Origin: DAOSVX01 sp964447275
GTDB taxonomy: Bacteria > Bacillota_I > Bacilli_A > RF39 > UBA660
Assembly: GCA_964447275.1 (NCBI GenBank)
Contig: CAYURI010000006.1
Coordinates: 1 to 47,816, forward strand
Direction of reading: 5' to 3'
Length of the DNA: 47,816 nucleotides
A program made the translations under genes and the position numbers. Shown here piece after piece: positions 33,481 through 41,766 of the stretch. The stretch's first letter is position 1, and every line of letters begins with the position of its first letter. A model generated the notes under the pieces. That model searched no databases. It was not told where the DNA came from and saw only the letters and a list, made by a program, of their open reading frames with translations.

Positions 33481-33537
33481 AAAAAATCAATTGACTTTTT
33501 ACTAAAAATATAGTATTCTTAACTAGTTGATTTTTTT
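33481..33537 (+). promoter_or_regulatory. trmR-greA intergenic region: long-range stem and probable greA promoter
   Basis: TTGACT (33491-33496), 17 bases and TATTCT (33514-33519) form a plausible greA promoter. It lies inside the loop of a ten-base perfect inverted repeat, AAAAAATCAA (33481-33490) and TTGATTTTTT (33527-33536), which may serve as the trmR terminator when transcribed from upstream. Confidence 0.5.
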
Positions 33538-33554
33538 GAGAGGTGAAATAAAAA

Positions 33555-34025
33555 ATGACAGAGAAAAAAGAAATCTTCTTGACCCCAGAAGGGTTTTTAG
33601 AAATAGAAAATGAATTAAATGATTTAAAGTTAAATAAACGTCCTGAAGTTATTCAAGCTTTGCAAGAAGCTAGAGCTTTGGGTGACTTATCAGAGAATGC
33701 TGACTATGATGCGGCACGTAATGAACAAGCTAGATTAGAAGCGAGAATTAAAGAGCTTGACTATATGCTTGAGCATGCTAAAATCGTTGATAATAAATCA
33801 AAAGACATTGTCACAGTTGGAACAACAGTTACAATTGATTATGTTGATGATAATGAATCAGTTGATTATAAAGTAGTTGGTTCTTTAGAAGCCGATCCAT
33901 TTAATAATAAGATATCTAATGAATCACCAATTGGAAGTGCGATAATGAATCGCAAAGTTGGTGAAATAATATCCGTAGATAGTCCTAATGGTGCTTATAA
34001 AGTAAAGATTACGAAAATCGCTTAA
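33555..34025 (+). CDS. greA: Transcription elongation factor GreA
   Basis: 156 residues, full GreA length. The N-terminal coiled coil carries the signature A-R-A-L-G-D-L-S-E-N-A-D-Y-D with the acidic tip residues (about 41-44) that reach the RNA polymerase active site, and the C-terminal FKBP-like domain has S-P-I-G-S-A-I-M-N-R-K-V-G. GreA rescues backtracked polymerase by stimulating RNA cleavage. GAGAGGTGA precedes the ATG. The position downstream of trmR matches the Bacillus order, where udk and U32 genes intervene. Confidence 0.95.
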   Translation: MTEKKEIFLTPEGFLEIENELNDLKLNKRPEVIQALQEARALGDLSENADYDAARNEQARLEARIKELDYMLEHAKIVDNKSKDIVTVGTTVTIDYVDDNESVDYKVVGSLEADPFNNKISNESPIGSAIMNRKVGEIISVDSPNGAYKVKITKIA

Positions 34026-34036
34026 GCGATTTTTTT
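34014..34036 (+). terminator. Intrinsic terminator after greA
   Basis: AAAATCGC-TTAA-GCGATTTT plus a T run, overlapping the greA stop. Confidence 0.9.
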
Positions 34037-34037
34037 C

Positions 34038-34066
34038 TTGTGTAAAAAAATTTAATATATTATAAT
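34038..34066 (+). promoter_or_regulatory. Promoter of tig
   Basis: TTGTGT (34038-34043), 17 bases, TATAAT (34061-34066). Confidence 0.65.
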
Positions 34067-34090
34067 AAGTAAGTCGTGAAGGAGAAAAAA

Positions 34091-35338
34091 ATGATGAAAA
34101 ATATTAAAGAAATTGAAGTTGAATTAAAAGGTAAAGAATGGACAGACATTCTTGATGAAACATTTAAAAAGAAAGCTAAAGAAGTAAAAGTTGATGGCTT
34201 TAGAAAAGGAAGTGTTCCTAAAGATATCTTTGTTAAAAAGTTTGGTATTGAATCTTTATATATGGATGCTACTGATAGTGCTTTACAACTAGCTTATAAA
34301 AAAGTTTTAGCAGATAAAGAAATCAATCCAGTTGTTGAACCAAGAGTAGATATTAAACACATTTGTGAAGATTGTGTTACTTTTGTTTTTAAAATTATCT
34401 CTCGTCCAGAGATAAAATTAGGCGCTTATAAAAATTTAAAAGTTAAAAAAGAAGCACCAAAAGTTACTAAAGAAGAAATTGATAACGAAATTGAAACTTT
34501 AAGAAATAAGTATGCCGAAATTATTGTTAAAGAATCTGGTGAATTAGTTAAAGGGAATACCGCTATAATTGATTTTGAAGGTTTTGTTGATGGTAAAGCT
34601 TTAGAAAGTGGGACTGGCACAGAATTTCCATTAGAAATTGGTAGTAATACTTTTATCCCAGGATTTGAAGATGGTTTAATAGGCATGAGTATTGGGGATA
34701 CTAAAGAACTAAATCTAAAGTTCCCAGAAAACTATACTGATAACTTAAAGAATAAAGCCGTTAGTTTTAAAGTAACTTTAAAAGGTATAAAAGAAAGAAT
34801 GCTTCCAGAATTAAATAAAGATTTTTATGCAGATTTAGGTTATGAAAAAGTAACTGATGAAAAAGGGTTAAGAGAAGAAATTGAAAAAGCCTTAAAAGCT
34901 CGTAAAGAAATTGAAATTGAAAACATTTATATTGAAGCTTTACTTGAAAAAGCTTCTAATAACATGAAAGTTGAATTAAACGAAGAAATAATTGAAGACG
35001 AAGTTCATCGTATGGTTCATCAATATGAAGATCAATTAAAAATGCAAGGTTTATCTTTAGAACAATATTTAGAATTTACTAAAAGTAGTATGGAAGACTT
35101 AAAAAAGAATATGGTTCCAGAAGCTACTAAACGTATTAAATATCGTTATTTATTAGAAGAGATAGCTAAGAAAGAAAAAGTTACTATAAGTGATGCTGAT
35201 GCCAAGAAAGAAGCTAAGAAATTAGCAGAAAACTATGGTATGGAAGAGGCTGATTTCTTAAGTAAATTTGGTGGCTTAGAAATGGTTAAATACGATTTAG
35301 AGATGCGCCAAGCAATTGAGATATTAAAAAACAATTAA
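34091..35338 (+). CDS. tig: Trigger factor (ribosome-associated chaperone, PPIase)
   Basis: 415 residues from ATG 34091, after GAAGGAG; an in-frame GTG at 34076 lies upstream of that site and is rejected. The ribosome-binding domain has the signature V-D-G-F-R-K-G-S-V-P-K. The FKBP domain follows (I-D-F-E-G-F-V-D-G-K, I-P-G-F-E-D-G-L-I-G-M), then the long helical C-terminal arms rich in Glu and Lys. It binds nascent chains at the ribosomal exit. It is adjacent to lon rather than to clpX, the usual neighbour in many bacteria. Confidence 0.96.
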   Translation: MMKNIKEIEVELKGKEWTDILDETFKKKAKEVKVDGFRKGSVPKDIFVKKFGIESLYMDATDSALQLAYKKVLADKEINPVVEPRVDIKHICEDCVTFVFKIISRPEIKLGAYKNLKVKKEAPKVTKEEIDNEIETLRNKYAEIIVKESGELVKGNTAIIDFEGFVDGKALESGTGTEFPLEIGSNTFIPGFEDGLIGMSIGDTKELNLKFPENYTDNLKNKAVSFKVTLKGIKERMLPELNKDFYADLGYEKVTDEKGLREEIEKALKARKEIEIENIYIEALLEKASNNMKVELNEEIIEDEVHRMVHQYEDQLKMQGLSLEQYLEFTKSSMEDLKKNMVPEATKRIKYRYLLEEIAKKEKVTISDADAKKEAKKLAENYGMEEADFLSKFGGLEMVKYDLEMRQAIEILKNN

Positions 35339-35361
35339 ACTAGATTTATATCTAGTTTTTC
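35337..35361 (+). terminator. Intrinsic terminator after tig
   Basis: AAACTAGAT-TTAT-ATCTAGTTT followed by TTCTTT. Confidence 0.85.
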
Positions 35362-35362
35362 T

Positions 35363-35391
35363 TTGACAATATACTTAAATATGATTATAAT
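35363..35391 (+). promoter_or_regulatory. Consensus SigA-type promoter of lon
   Basis: TTGACA (35363-35368), 17 bases, TATAAT (35386-35391): full consensus. No CIRCE half-sites are visible, so lon appears to be outside the HrcA regulon. Confidence 0.88.
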
Positions 35392-35417
35392 AAAAATCAA
35401 TTACTTGGAGGTATCTT

Positions 35418-37742
35418 ATGAAAAATAATCTACCAGTTATCTTACTAAAGGGATTAATCATTTTACCTTATCAAGAAGTACGTTTAGAGTTAAGCAACGA
35501 AATAAGTCTTAGAGTCATTGATATTGCTTCTTTAAAGCATTTAGATCATATATTAGTTGTATGCCCTAAAAACCAAATCGAAGAAGACCCGGAAGTAAGT
35601 GATTTACCTAAAGTAGGGGTTGTTGGTAAGATAAGAACAAAAATCGAACTACCTAATGGTCATTTTAGAATTGTTATTGGTGGCTTAGAACGCGTTAAAG
35701 TTGATGCTTATTATAATTATCAAGGCGAACTAGATGTTTTAGGAGCTTCAGTTACTAAAATTGAATTACCAAAATTTAAAGAAGTTGAAGAAACTGCTAA
35801 AAAGAAAATGCTACTATCAGTATTAAATAAATATATTAATAGTTCGCCCCAATTATCAAATGCTATTTTAGGGTCAATAAAAGAAGTAACTAGTTTAGAT
35901 AAATTAACCGATATGATTACCAATTTTGTGCCACTTTCTTTTGAAAAAAAACTTAGTTATATGGCTGAATTAAATCCTTTAAAAAGAGCCGAAAGATTAA
36001 TAACTGATTTAAATATTGAGTTAGAGATTTTGGCTTTAGATAAAAAAATTGAACATGAATTAAAAAAAGGTTTAGAAGCAAGTCAAAAAGAGTTTATTTT
36101 AAAAGAAAAAATTAAAGAAATTAAAAAAGAACTTGGTGAGGATGACTATAAAGAAGCTGAAGTATTAAAGTTTAAAGAAATACTAAATAATTTAGAGATT
36201 GATAATAAAATTAAAGAAAAATTAAATACGGAAATAACTAAATATGAACTTAGTTCAGCTAATAGTCCAGAAACGGGCACAATTAGAAATTATTTAGATA
36301 CCATTCTTAATTTGCCATGGAATCATCTTAGTGATGATGAAACTAATTTAAAAACCATTGATAACGCTTTAAATAAAACACATTTTGGTTTAGAAAAAGT
36401 TAAAGAAAGAATTATTGAATATATTGCCGTTAAAAAGCGCAATATTGCTTTAATTAGTCCAATTATTTGTTTAGTAGGGCCTCCGGGAACTGGTAAAACC
36501 ACTTTAGCTATTTCGATTGCTAAAGCTTTAAAAAAAGAATTTTATAAGATCAGTGTTGGTGGCTTAAATGACTCTAATGAACTTACTGGGCATAGAAGAA
36601 CTTATTTGGGTGCTAGCATTGGTAAAATTATGCAAGGCATTAAAAGATGCGGTACTAAAAATCCTTTAATTTTAATTGATGAAGTAGATAAAATGGTTAA
36701 GGATTTTAAAGGTGACCCAGCTAGTACACTTTTAGATATTTTAGATGCCAATCAAAATAAAATGTTTGTTGATAATTATCTTGAAGAACCTTTTGATTTA
36801 AGTAATGTTTTATTTATATTAACAGCTAATGATGAAGAAAACATTCCATCAGAACTAAAAGACCGTTTAGAAGTTATTTATTTAAATTCTTACACAGCTT
36901 TAGAAAAGATTTTAATTGCTAAAGACTATTTATTACCAAGAATATATGAAGATCATTTAATAATTAAAGGAACAGTTATTATTAACGATGATATAATAGC
37001 AGAAATCATTAACTTGTATACTAAAGAACCAGGAGTTAGAGAATTAGAAAGACAACTAAGTACGATTATTAGAAAATTAATTACCAATACAATTAAATCA
37101 AAAAGTAAATTAAAAATTGTTATTGATAAAAACAATCTAGAAAGTTATTTAGGTAATCCTAAATATAGTACTGAAAGTATCTTAATAAATAAACTGGGAA
37201 TGATTAAAGGCTTAGCATGTACTAATTATGGTGGGGTAGTAATGCCTATCGAGTGTATTTCATATAAAGGTAAGGGTGAAGTAAAGTATACTGGTCAACT
37301 AGGTGAAGTCATGAAAGAAAGTATTGAAGTAGCAATGAGTTATATTAAAGCTAGTAATAACTTATTTAAAATTAATTTAGACCATTTAAATACAATTGAT
37401 ATTCATCTTCATGCCTTAGAAGGCAGTATTAAAAAAGAAGGCCCAAGCTCAGGAGTAGCAATTACTAGTGCAATATTAAGCTTACTTCTTAATAAACCAT
37501 TATCTAATAAAATATCTATGACTGGTGAAATATCATTAACAGGGAATATTTTAAGAGTTGGTGGCATTAAAGAAAAAGCTATTGCTGCTTATAATGAAGG
37601 AATTAATACCATTTATATACCTTATGGTAATAAAAATGATTTAGAAGATATTCCTAAAGAAGTAAAAGCTAAAATCAAGTTTATTTTAGTTAAAGATTAT
37701 CAAGAAATATACCAAAAACTGTTTAATAAAAAAACCATTTAA
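35418..37742 (+). CDS. lon: ATP-dependent protease LonA
   Basis: 774 residues, ATG after TTGGAGG. An N-terminal substrate-binding domain (V-I-L-L-K-G-L-I-I-L-P), a long coiled region around residues 200-280, the AAA+ module with Walker A G-P-P-G-T-G-K-T (354-361) and I-D-E-V-D-K-M, and the S16 protease domain with catalytic Ser677 in G-P-S-S-G and Lys in G-G-I-K-E-K (second Lys about 720). It degrades damaged and regulatory proteins in the cytosol. It is monocistronic between a consensus promoter and a strong terminator. Confidence 0.97.
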   Translation: MKNNLPVILLKGLIILPYQEVRLELSNEISLRVIDIASLKHLDHILVVCPKNQIEEDPEVSDLPKVGVVGKIRTKIELPNGHFRIVIGGLERVKVDAYYNYQGELDVLGASVTKIELPKFKEVEETAKKKMLLSVLNKYINSSPQLSNAILGSIKEVTSLDKLTDMITNFVPLSFEKKLSYMAELNPLKRAERLITDLNIELEILALDKKIEHELKKGLEASQKEFILKEKIKEIKKELGEDDYKEAEVLKFKEILNNLEIDNKIKEKLNTEITKYELSSANSPETGTIRNYLDTILNLPWNHLSDDETNLKTIDNALNKTHFGLEKVKERIIEYIAVKKRNIALISPIICLVGPPGTGKTTLAISIAKALKKEFYKISVGGLNDSNELTGHRRTYLGASIGKIMQGIKRCGTKNPLILIDEVDKMVKDFKGDPASTLLDILDANQNKMFVDNYLEEPFDLSNVLFILTANDEENIPSELKDRLEVIYLNSYTALEKILIAKDYLLPRIYEDHLIIKGTVIINDDIIAEIINLYTKEPGVRELERQLSTIIRKLITNTIKSKSKLKIVIDKNNLESYLGNPKYSTESILINKLGMIKGLACTNYGGVVMPIECISYKGKGEVKYTGQLGEVMKESIEVAMSYIKASNNLFKINLDHLNTIDIHLHALEGSIKKEGPSSGVAITSAILSLLLNKPLSNKISMTGEISLTGNILRVGGIKEKAIAAYNEGINTIYIPYGNKNDLEDIPKEVKAKIKFILVKDYQEIYQKLFNKKTI

Positions 37743-37756
37743 AAAAATGGTTTTTT
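37731..37756 (+). terminator. Intrinsic terminator after lon
   Basis: AAAACCATTT-AAAA-AAATGGTTTT followed by T residues, overlapping the stop codon. Confidence 0.9.
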
Positions 37757-37763
37757 CTTTTAC

Positions 37764-37792
37764 TTGAAGTTAAGTAAATATTTTATTATAAT
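37764..37792 (+). promoter_or_regulatory. Promoter of the pilin-like surface protein gene
   Basis: TTGAAG (37764-37769), 17 bases, TATAAT (37787-37792), followed by AGGTGA and the start at 37818. Confidence 0.75.
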
Positions 37793-37817
37793 TAGCATAG
37801 TAAGATAGGTGAATAAT

Positions 37818-40676
37818 ATGAATAAGAAGAGGGGATTTGCTTTAATAGAAGCTATTTTTATGATAGTATTCCTTTCTGTTGCCCTTCTACTTGTTTATAA
37901 AGCCTTTGCGACATCTTTTCAAGATGAAAAAAAACGTGTTAATTATGATAATACCGATACAATATACAAGGCTTATTTTTTAAAACAATATTTTGAAGAA
38001 AATGGTTTACTTGATTATTTAACAACTGTTACATTAAATAATGGCTATTTAGAAATTAGCTGTACTACTTTAGCGACAGTAAATGATGAATATTGTAATT
38101 TCTTAGCTAGTTATAATTTTAATGTCACAAAGATGTACATAACTAAAATGGATATGTCGGGCATTTCATATGCTAATTTAGATGCGACAACGATTGATTA
38201 TATGAAAACTTTATCTAGTAAAGATACGGCTTCATATCGTTTTATTGTTTGGTATGGTGATAACGAGTATGCCAGTTTAAAAATTGGCGATCCATTTTTT
38301 AACGTTAGATTTTATTTAGATGGTGGTACATGGGATGGGATTGGTTCACAAAGACTTATTACTGGAGATACAATAACTGTTTCTGAGCCAACTAAAGAAG
38401 GTTATATCTTTGCCGGTTGGAATGTTATTGGTACCGGAAGCACCCTAATTAACAATGTTCTAACTATGGGAACAGAGGATGTTTCGTTAGTAGCTACTTG
38501 GACTACTCCAACCTATACCTTTACTTATACTGGTAGTTATCAATTATTTACAGTGCCTATCACAGGCTACTATGATGTTGAACTTTATGGAGCCCAAGGT
38601 GGAAGTAACGTTGGTATGGAAGGCACTGTAGCAGGAAATGTTGGTGGTCTTGGTGGATATAATAAAGGGACAATATATTTAAATAAAAATGAGCAATTAT
38701 ATATTTATGTTGGTGGACAGGGGCAATATGCTTCTAGTGCGGGATTAGAGTCTACTAAAGGATATAATGGTGGTGGAATTGCTGGCTATGAACCAGGTTG
38801 TGGAACTTCTTGTATGAAGGGCGCTGCTGGTGGCGGGGGAGCTACTGATATAAGGTACTTTGGCTCGACTACGCCAACATCATCAGAATTATTATGGAAC
38901 TCTAGTTTAGGATTAAGGTCAAGAATAATGACTGCTGGAGCTGGCGGCGGAGCTATGAACTGGTCTTCACCAAAGCAAGGTGGTGGTGGTGGTGGGCTTA
39001 TAGGGGTTCAAGGTAAAGAATATAATGCTAGTACTAATAGCTATACCAATGCTCAAGGTGGTACACAAATTGCTGGCGGCGCAGCAGGAGTTGGCTCAAG
39101 CAGTGCTTCACCAGGGACCTTTGGCGGTGGCGGGAATGCTTATATTACCTATGGTGGTGGCGGCGGTGGTGGCTACTATGGCGGTGGCGGCGGAGCAGTA
39201 AATAGTAGTGTTGTCGGCTCCGGAGCTGGAGGCTCATCATTTATAAGTGGCTATGCTGGATCTAATGCAATAACAAGTTCATCATCAACAACAGCCACTA
39301 ACAATACTATTCATTATAGTAATAAATATTTTATAAATAGTAAAATGGTTCCTGGAATAAATACTGGCAATGGTAGTGCTAAAATAACCTATATTAGTGA
39401 AACAGCACCAGCAAGAATTAATACCACTTTAAATAATGTAAGATATATAAAAGATTGTATAAATGGTAGCACAGCTAATACTGGTAATCATTGGGTAGAA
39501 TTGCAAGCGATATATAATGGAACAAATGTGGCAAAGGGTAAAACAGTAACAGGAACAGCAGCACAAGATGCCAGTTATCCATATACTAGAATTGTTGATG
39601 GTGATATTACTGCAGCAAATCATGCCTATACAGCATCAACAGGTCTACAGTGTTTAACGGTTGATTTAGCACAAGCATATAATCTAGATGAAATAGCTGT
39701 ATGGCATTATTGGGCAGATGGAAGAACATATTATAGTAATACTACATATGCATCTAGTGATAATAGTACATGGACAACAATAATAGCAAACACAGAACCG
39801 GAAACTAGCCAAGGGAAAAGAGCATCTGCGTATTATATAAATTATAATTACACAGGATCAGTTCAAACATTTACAGTCCCATATACCGGATATTACCAAT
39901 TAGAAGTTTGGGGAGCTCAAGGCGGGTATGGATATAATGCTACAAATGGTCGTGGAGGCTTTGGCGGTTATTCAAATGGTACATTATATCTATCAGCTGC
40001 AAGTACTCTATATGTGGTTGTTGGAGGTCAAGGAAATGGTAGCACTTCTACTACAGTGGATTATGTAGGTGGCTATAATGGTGGCGGTGCCTCAAGACAT
40101 TGGGATGGCAATAATATATATAATGCTTCTGGTGGCGGAGCAACTCATATAGCTACAAATACAGGATTGTTATCAACATTATCTTCAAATCAATCTTCTA
40201 TTTTAATAGTAGCTGGTGGCGGTGGCGGTAGTTCATCTGATGCTTCTTCTTATGTATTAGGTGGAGCTGGTGGTGGAATGAATGGTGTGAATGGAACTGT
40301 ATCACCAAATAGTGATGGATCTGTTGGATTAGGCGGAACTCAAACTGCCGGAGGCTCATATGTATTATATTCTAGGACTGCTCCTACAGCAGGATCTTTT
40401 GGCGCTGGAGGCTCGTATTCTAGTGTTGGTGGAGCTGGTGGCGGCGCTGGTTTTTATGGTGGCGGTGGAGCATCAGTCTGGATGAGTGCAGGTGGCGGCT
40501 CTGGGTATATAGGAAATTCAAGTTTAATAAATAAAGCGATGTATTGTTATAATTGTACAACATCATCTGATGCTTCAACATTAACTTATTCCACTACTAA
40601 TGTATCAGGAGCAGCAACAGGCAATTATGCAAAATCTGGTCATGGTGCTGCTAAAATAACTTATTTGGGAAGTTAG
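37818..40676 (+). CDS. Giant pilin-like surface protein with InlB repeat, glycine-rich and discoidin-like domains
   Basis: 952 residues from ATG 37818, four bases after AGGTGAA; GTG 37809 is part of that site. The N-terminus K-K-R-G-F-A-L-I-E-A followed by a 20-residue hydrophobic helix is a type IV prepilin cleavage/methylation signal (cut after Gly6, Glu at +5). After a pilin-like region with a Cys pair (to about 160) comes an InlB-type repeat (about 163-229, G-Y-I-F-A-G-W). A first glycine-rich domain (about 232-525), a F5/8 type C (discoidin)-like domain (about 535-662) and a second glycine-rich domain (about 673-952) follow. Both glycine-rich units open with T-G-S-x-Q-x-F-T-V-P and contain GAQGG. 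It is probably an adhesin or carbohydrate binder. The base composition is far richer in G than in its neighbours. No pilin assembly genes are in the window. Confidence 0.88.
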   Translation: MNKKRGFALIEAIFMIVFLSVALLLVYKAFATSFQDEKKRVNYDNTDTIYKAYFLKQYFEENGLLDYLTTVTLNNGYLEISCTTLATVNDEYCNFLASYNFNVTKMYITKMDMSGISYANLDATTIDYMKTLSSKDTASYRFIVWYGDNEYASLKIGDPFFNVRFYLDGGTWDGIGSQRLITGDTITVSEPTKEGYIFAGWNVIGTGSTLINNVLTMGTEDVSLVATWTTPTYTFTYTGSYQLFTVPITGYYDVELYGAQGGSNVGMEGTVAGNVGGLGGYNKGTIYLNKNEQLYIYVGGQGQYASSAGLESTKGYNGGGIAGYEPGCGTSCMKGAAGGGGATDIRYFGSTTPTSSELLWNSSLGLRSRIMTAGAGGGAMNWSSPKQGGGGGGLIGVQGKEYNASTNSYTNAQGGTQIAGGAAGVGSSSASPGTFGGGGNAYITYGGGGGGGYYGGGGGAVNSSVVGSGAGGSSFISGYAGSNAITSSSSTTATNNTIHYSNKYFINSKMVPGINTGNGSAKITYISETAPARINTTLNNVRYIKDCINGSTANTGNHWVELQAIYNGTNVAKGKTVTGTAAQDASYPYTRIVDGDITAANHAYTASTGLQCLTVDLAQAYNLDEIAVWHYWADGRTYYSNTTYASSDNSTWTTIIANTEPETSQGKRASAYYINYNYTGSVQTFTVPYTGYYQLEVWGAQGGYGYNATNGRGGFGGYSNGTLYLSAASTLYVVVGGQGNGSTSTTVDYVGGYNGGGASRHWDGNNIYNASGGGATHIATNTGLLSTLSSNQSSILIVAGGGGGSSSDASSYVLGGAGGGMNGVNGTVSPNSDGSVGLGGTQTAGGSYVLYSRTAPTAGSFGAGGSYSSVGGAGGGAGFYGGGGASVWMSAGGGSGYIGNSSLINKAMYCYNCTTSSDASTLTYSTTNVSGAATGNYAKSGHGAAKITYLGS

Positions 40677-40677
40677 T

Positions 40678-40703
40678 AAAAAGTATTTAAAATACTTTTT
40701 ATT
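40678..40703 (+). terminator. Intrinsic terminator after the pilin-like gene
   Basis: AAAAAGTATT-TAA-AATACTTTTT followed by ATTTT. Confidence 0.85.
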
Positions 40704-40704
40704 T

Positions 40705-40713
40705 TGTTATAAT
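40705..40713 (+). promoter_or_regulatory. Extended -10 promoter of the PDZ-Lon protease gene
   Basis: TGTTATAAT, 17 bases before TTG 40730. Confidence 0.68.
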
Positions 40714-40729
40714 TAAACTGGTGATAAAG

Positions 40730-41719
40730 TTGAAAGATAAATTAAAACATTTTTTTAAAATAAGCTATAAATATATAATTTTAGTAATAATTAGTTATTT
40801 ATTACTTTTTATAAATCTTCCTTATGTGGTGTATGCTCCAGGTGGAGCAATTAATTTAAATGAAAGAATAGTAATTGATAGTGATAATAAAATGTCTGGC
40901 TCATATAATATGGCTTATGTATCAATGTTAAATGGTAATATTCCCCTTGTTTTATTAAGTTTCATAATACCTAATTGGGATTTAGTAAAATCATCTGATA
41001 TAACTTATGAAGATGAAAGTATTGATGAGATGCTAGAAACTGATCGAGTTTATTATGAAGAAGCGATAAACAACGCTACTATATCTGCTTTTAGAGAAGC
41101 TAAAGCTGATATTACAATTAATGGCGTTAATAATGAAATTGTTTATATAGCTTCTTATGCAGAAACCGATTTATCAGTAGGTGATATCTTAATTAGTGTC
41201 GATGGTATTAAAAAAGCAACAATTGAAGAATATAAAGAAGTAATTGATAAACATGAATATGGCGATGTAATAAAGTTAGTAGTATTAAGAAATGGTGAAA
41301 GTAAAACTGTTAATGCGATAGTTAAAAATGATCACAATGAAAAGAAACTTGGTATGGCTTTTGTTACTTTGTATGATATAGAAACTGATCCTAAAGTGGA
41401 AGTTAAAATTGATCGTAGTGAGTCTGGCCCTTCCGGAGGTCTAATGATTGCTTTAAGTATATATGACAATTTAACAAAAGTCGATTTAACTAAGAACCGT
41501 AAAGTAGTTGGAACAGGGACTATTGATAGTGAAGGTAATGTTGGCGAAATTGGCGGTATTAAATATAAGATTCTTGGCGCCATAAAAGAAAATGCTGATA
41601 TTTTCTTTTGCCCAGAAGCCAATTATGAAGAAGCTAAAAAGGTTTTAAAGCAAGAGAAAAGTAATTTAAAATTAATAAGTGTAAGCACTTTAAAGGAAGC
41701 AATTCTAGCTTTAAGTTAA
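40730..41719 (+). CDS. Membrane-anchored PDZ / Lon-type (S16) serine protease, YlbL-like
   Basis: 329 residues from TTG 40730, five bases after GGTGA; GTG 40721 belongs to that site. One transmembrane helix (about 13-33) ends in L-P-Y-V-V-Y-A-P-G-G-A, as in YlbL proteins. The PDZ domain (about 135-205) has L-S-V-G-D-I-L-I-S-V-D-G. The S16 catalytic domain has Ser235 in S-G-P-S-G-G and Lys280 (or Lys278) in G-G-I-K-Y-K, the Ser-Lys dyad of Lon without an ATPase. It should act outside or at the membrane face. Homologs in Bacillus help degrade membrane cell-division inhibitors. It follows the pilin-like gene. Confidence 0.9.
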   Translation: MKDKLKHFFKISYKYIILVIISYLLLFINLPYVVYAPGGAINLNERIVIDSDNKMSGSYNMAYVSMLNGNIPLVLLSFIIPNWDLVKSSDITYEDESIDEMLETDRVYYEEAINNATISAFREAKADITINGVNNEIVYIASYAETDLSVGDILISVDGIKKATIEEYKEVIDKHEYGDVIKLVVLRNGESKTVNAIVKNDHNEKKLGMAFVTLYDIETDPKVEVKIDRSESGPSGGLMIALSIYDNLTKVDLTKNRKVVGTGTIDSEGNVGEIGGIKYKILGAIKENADIFFCPEANYEEAKKVLKQEKSNLKLISVSTLKEAILALS

Positions 41720-41732
41720 ATTGCTTTTTTAT
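41697..41732 (+). terminator. Terminator after the PDZ-Lon protease gene
   Basis: AAGCAATT and AATTGCTT pair across a 14-base loop holding the stop codon, followed by TTTTATTTG. Confidence 0.7.
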
Positions 41733-41749
41733 TTGTAAAAAGGTATAAT
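41721..41749 (+). promoter_or_regulatory. Promoter of mutS
   Basis: TTGCTT (41721-41726), 17 bases, TATAAT (41744-41749). The -35 overlaps the preceding terminator stem. Confidence 0.6.
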
Positions 41750-41766
41750 AACACTAGGTGTTTTAA

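Noticed and set aside
38512..40674. Glycine-codon-rich stretches as DNA tandem repeats or a CRISPR-like array
   Set aside because: There are no fixed repeat units or spacers; the pattern follows protein-level glycine richness with varied codons.
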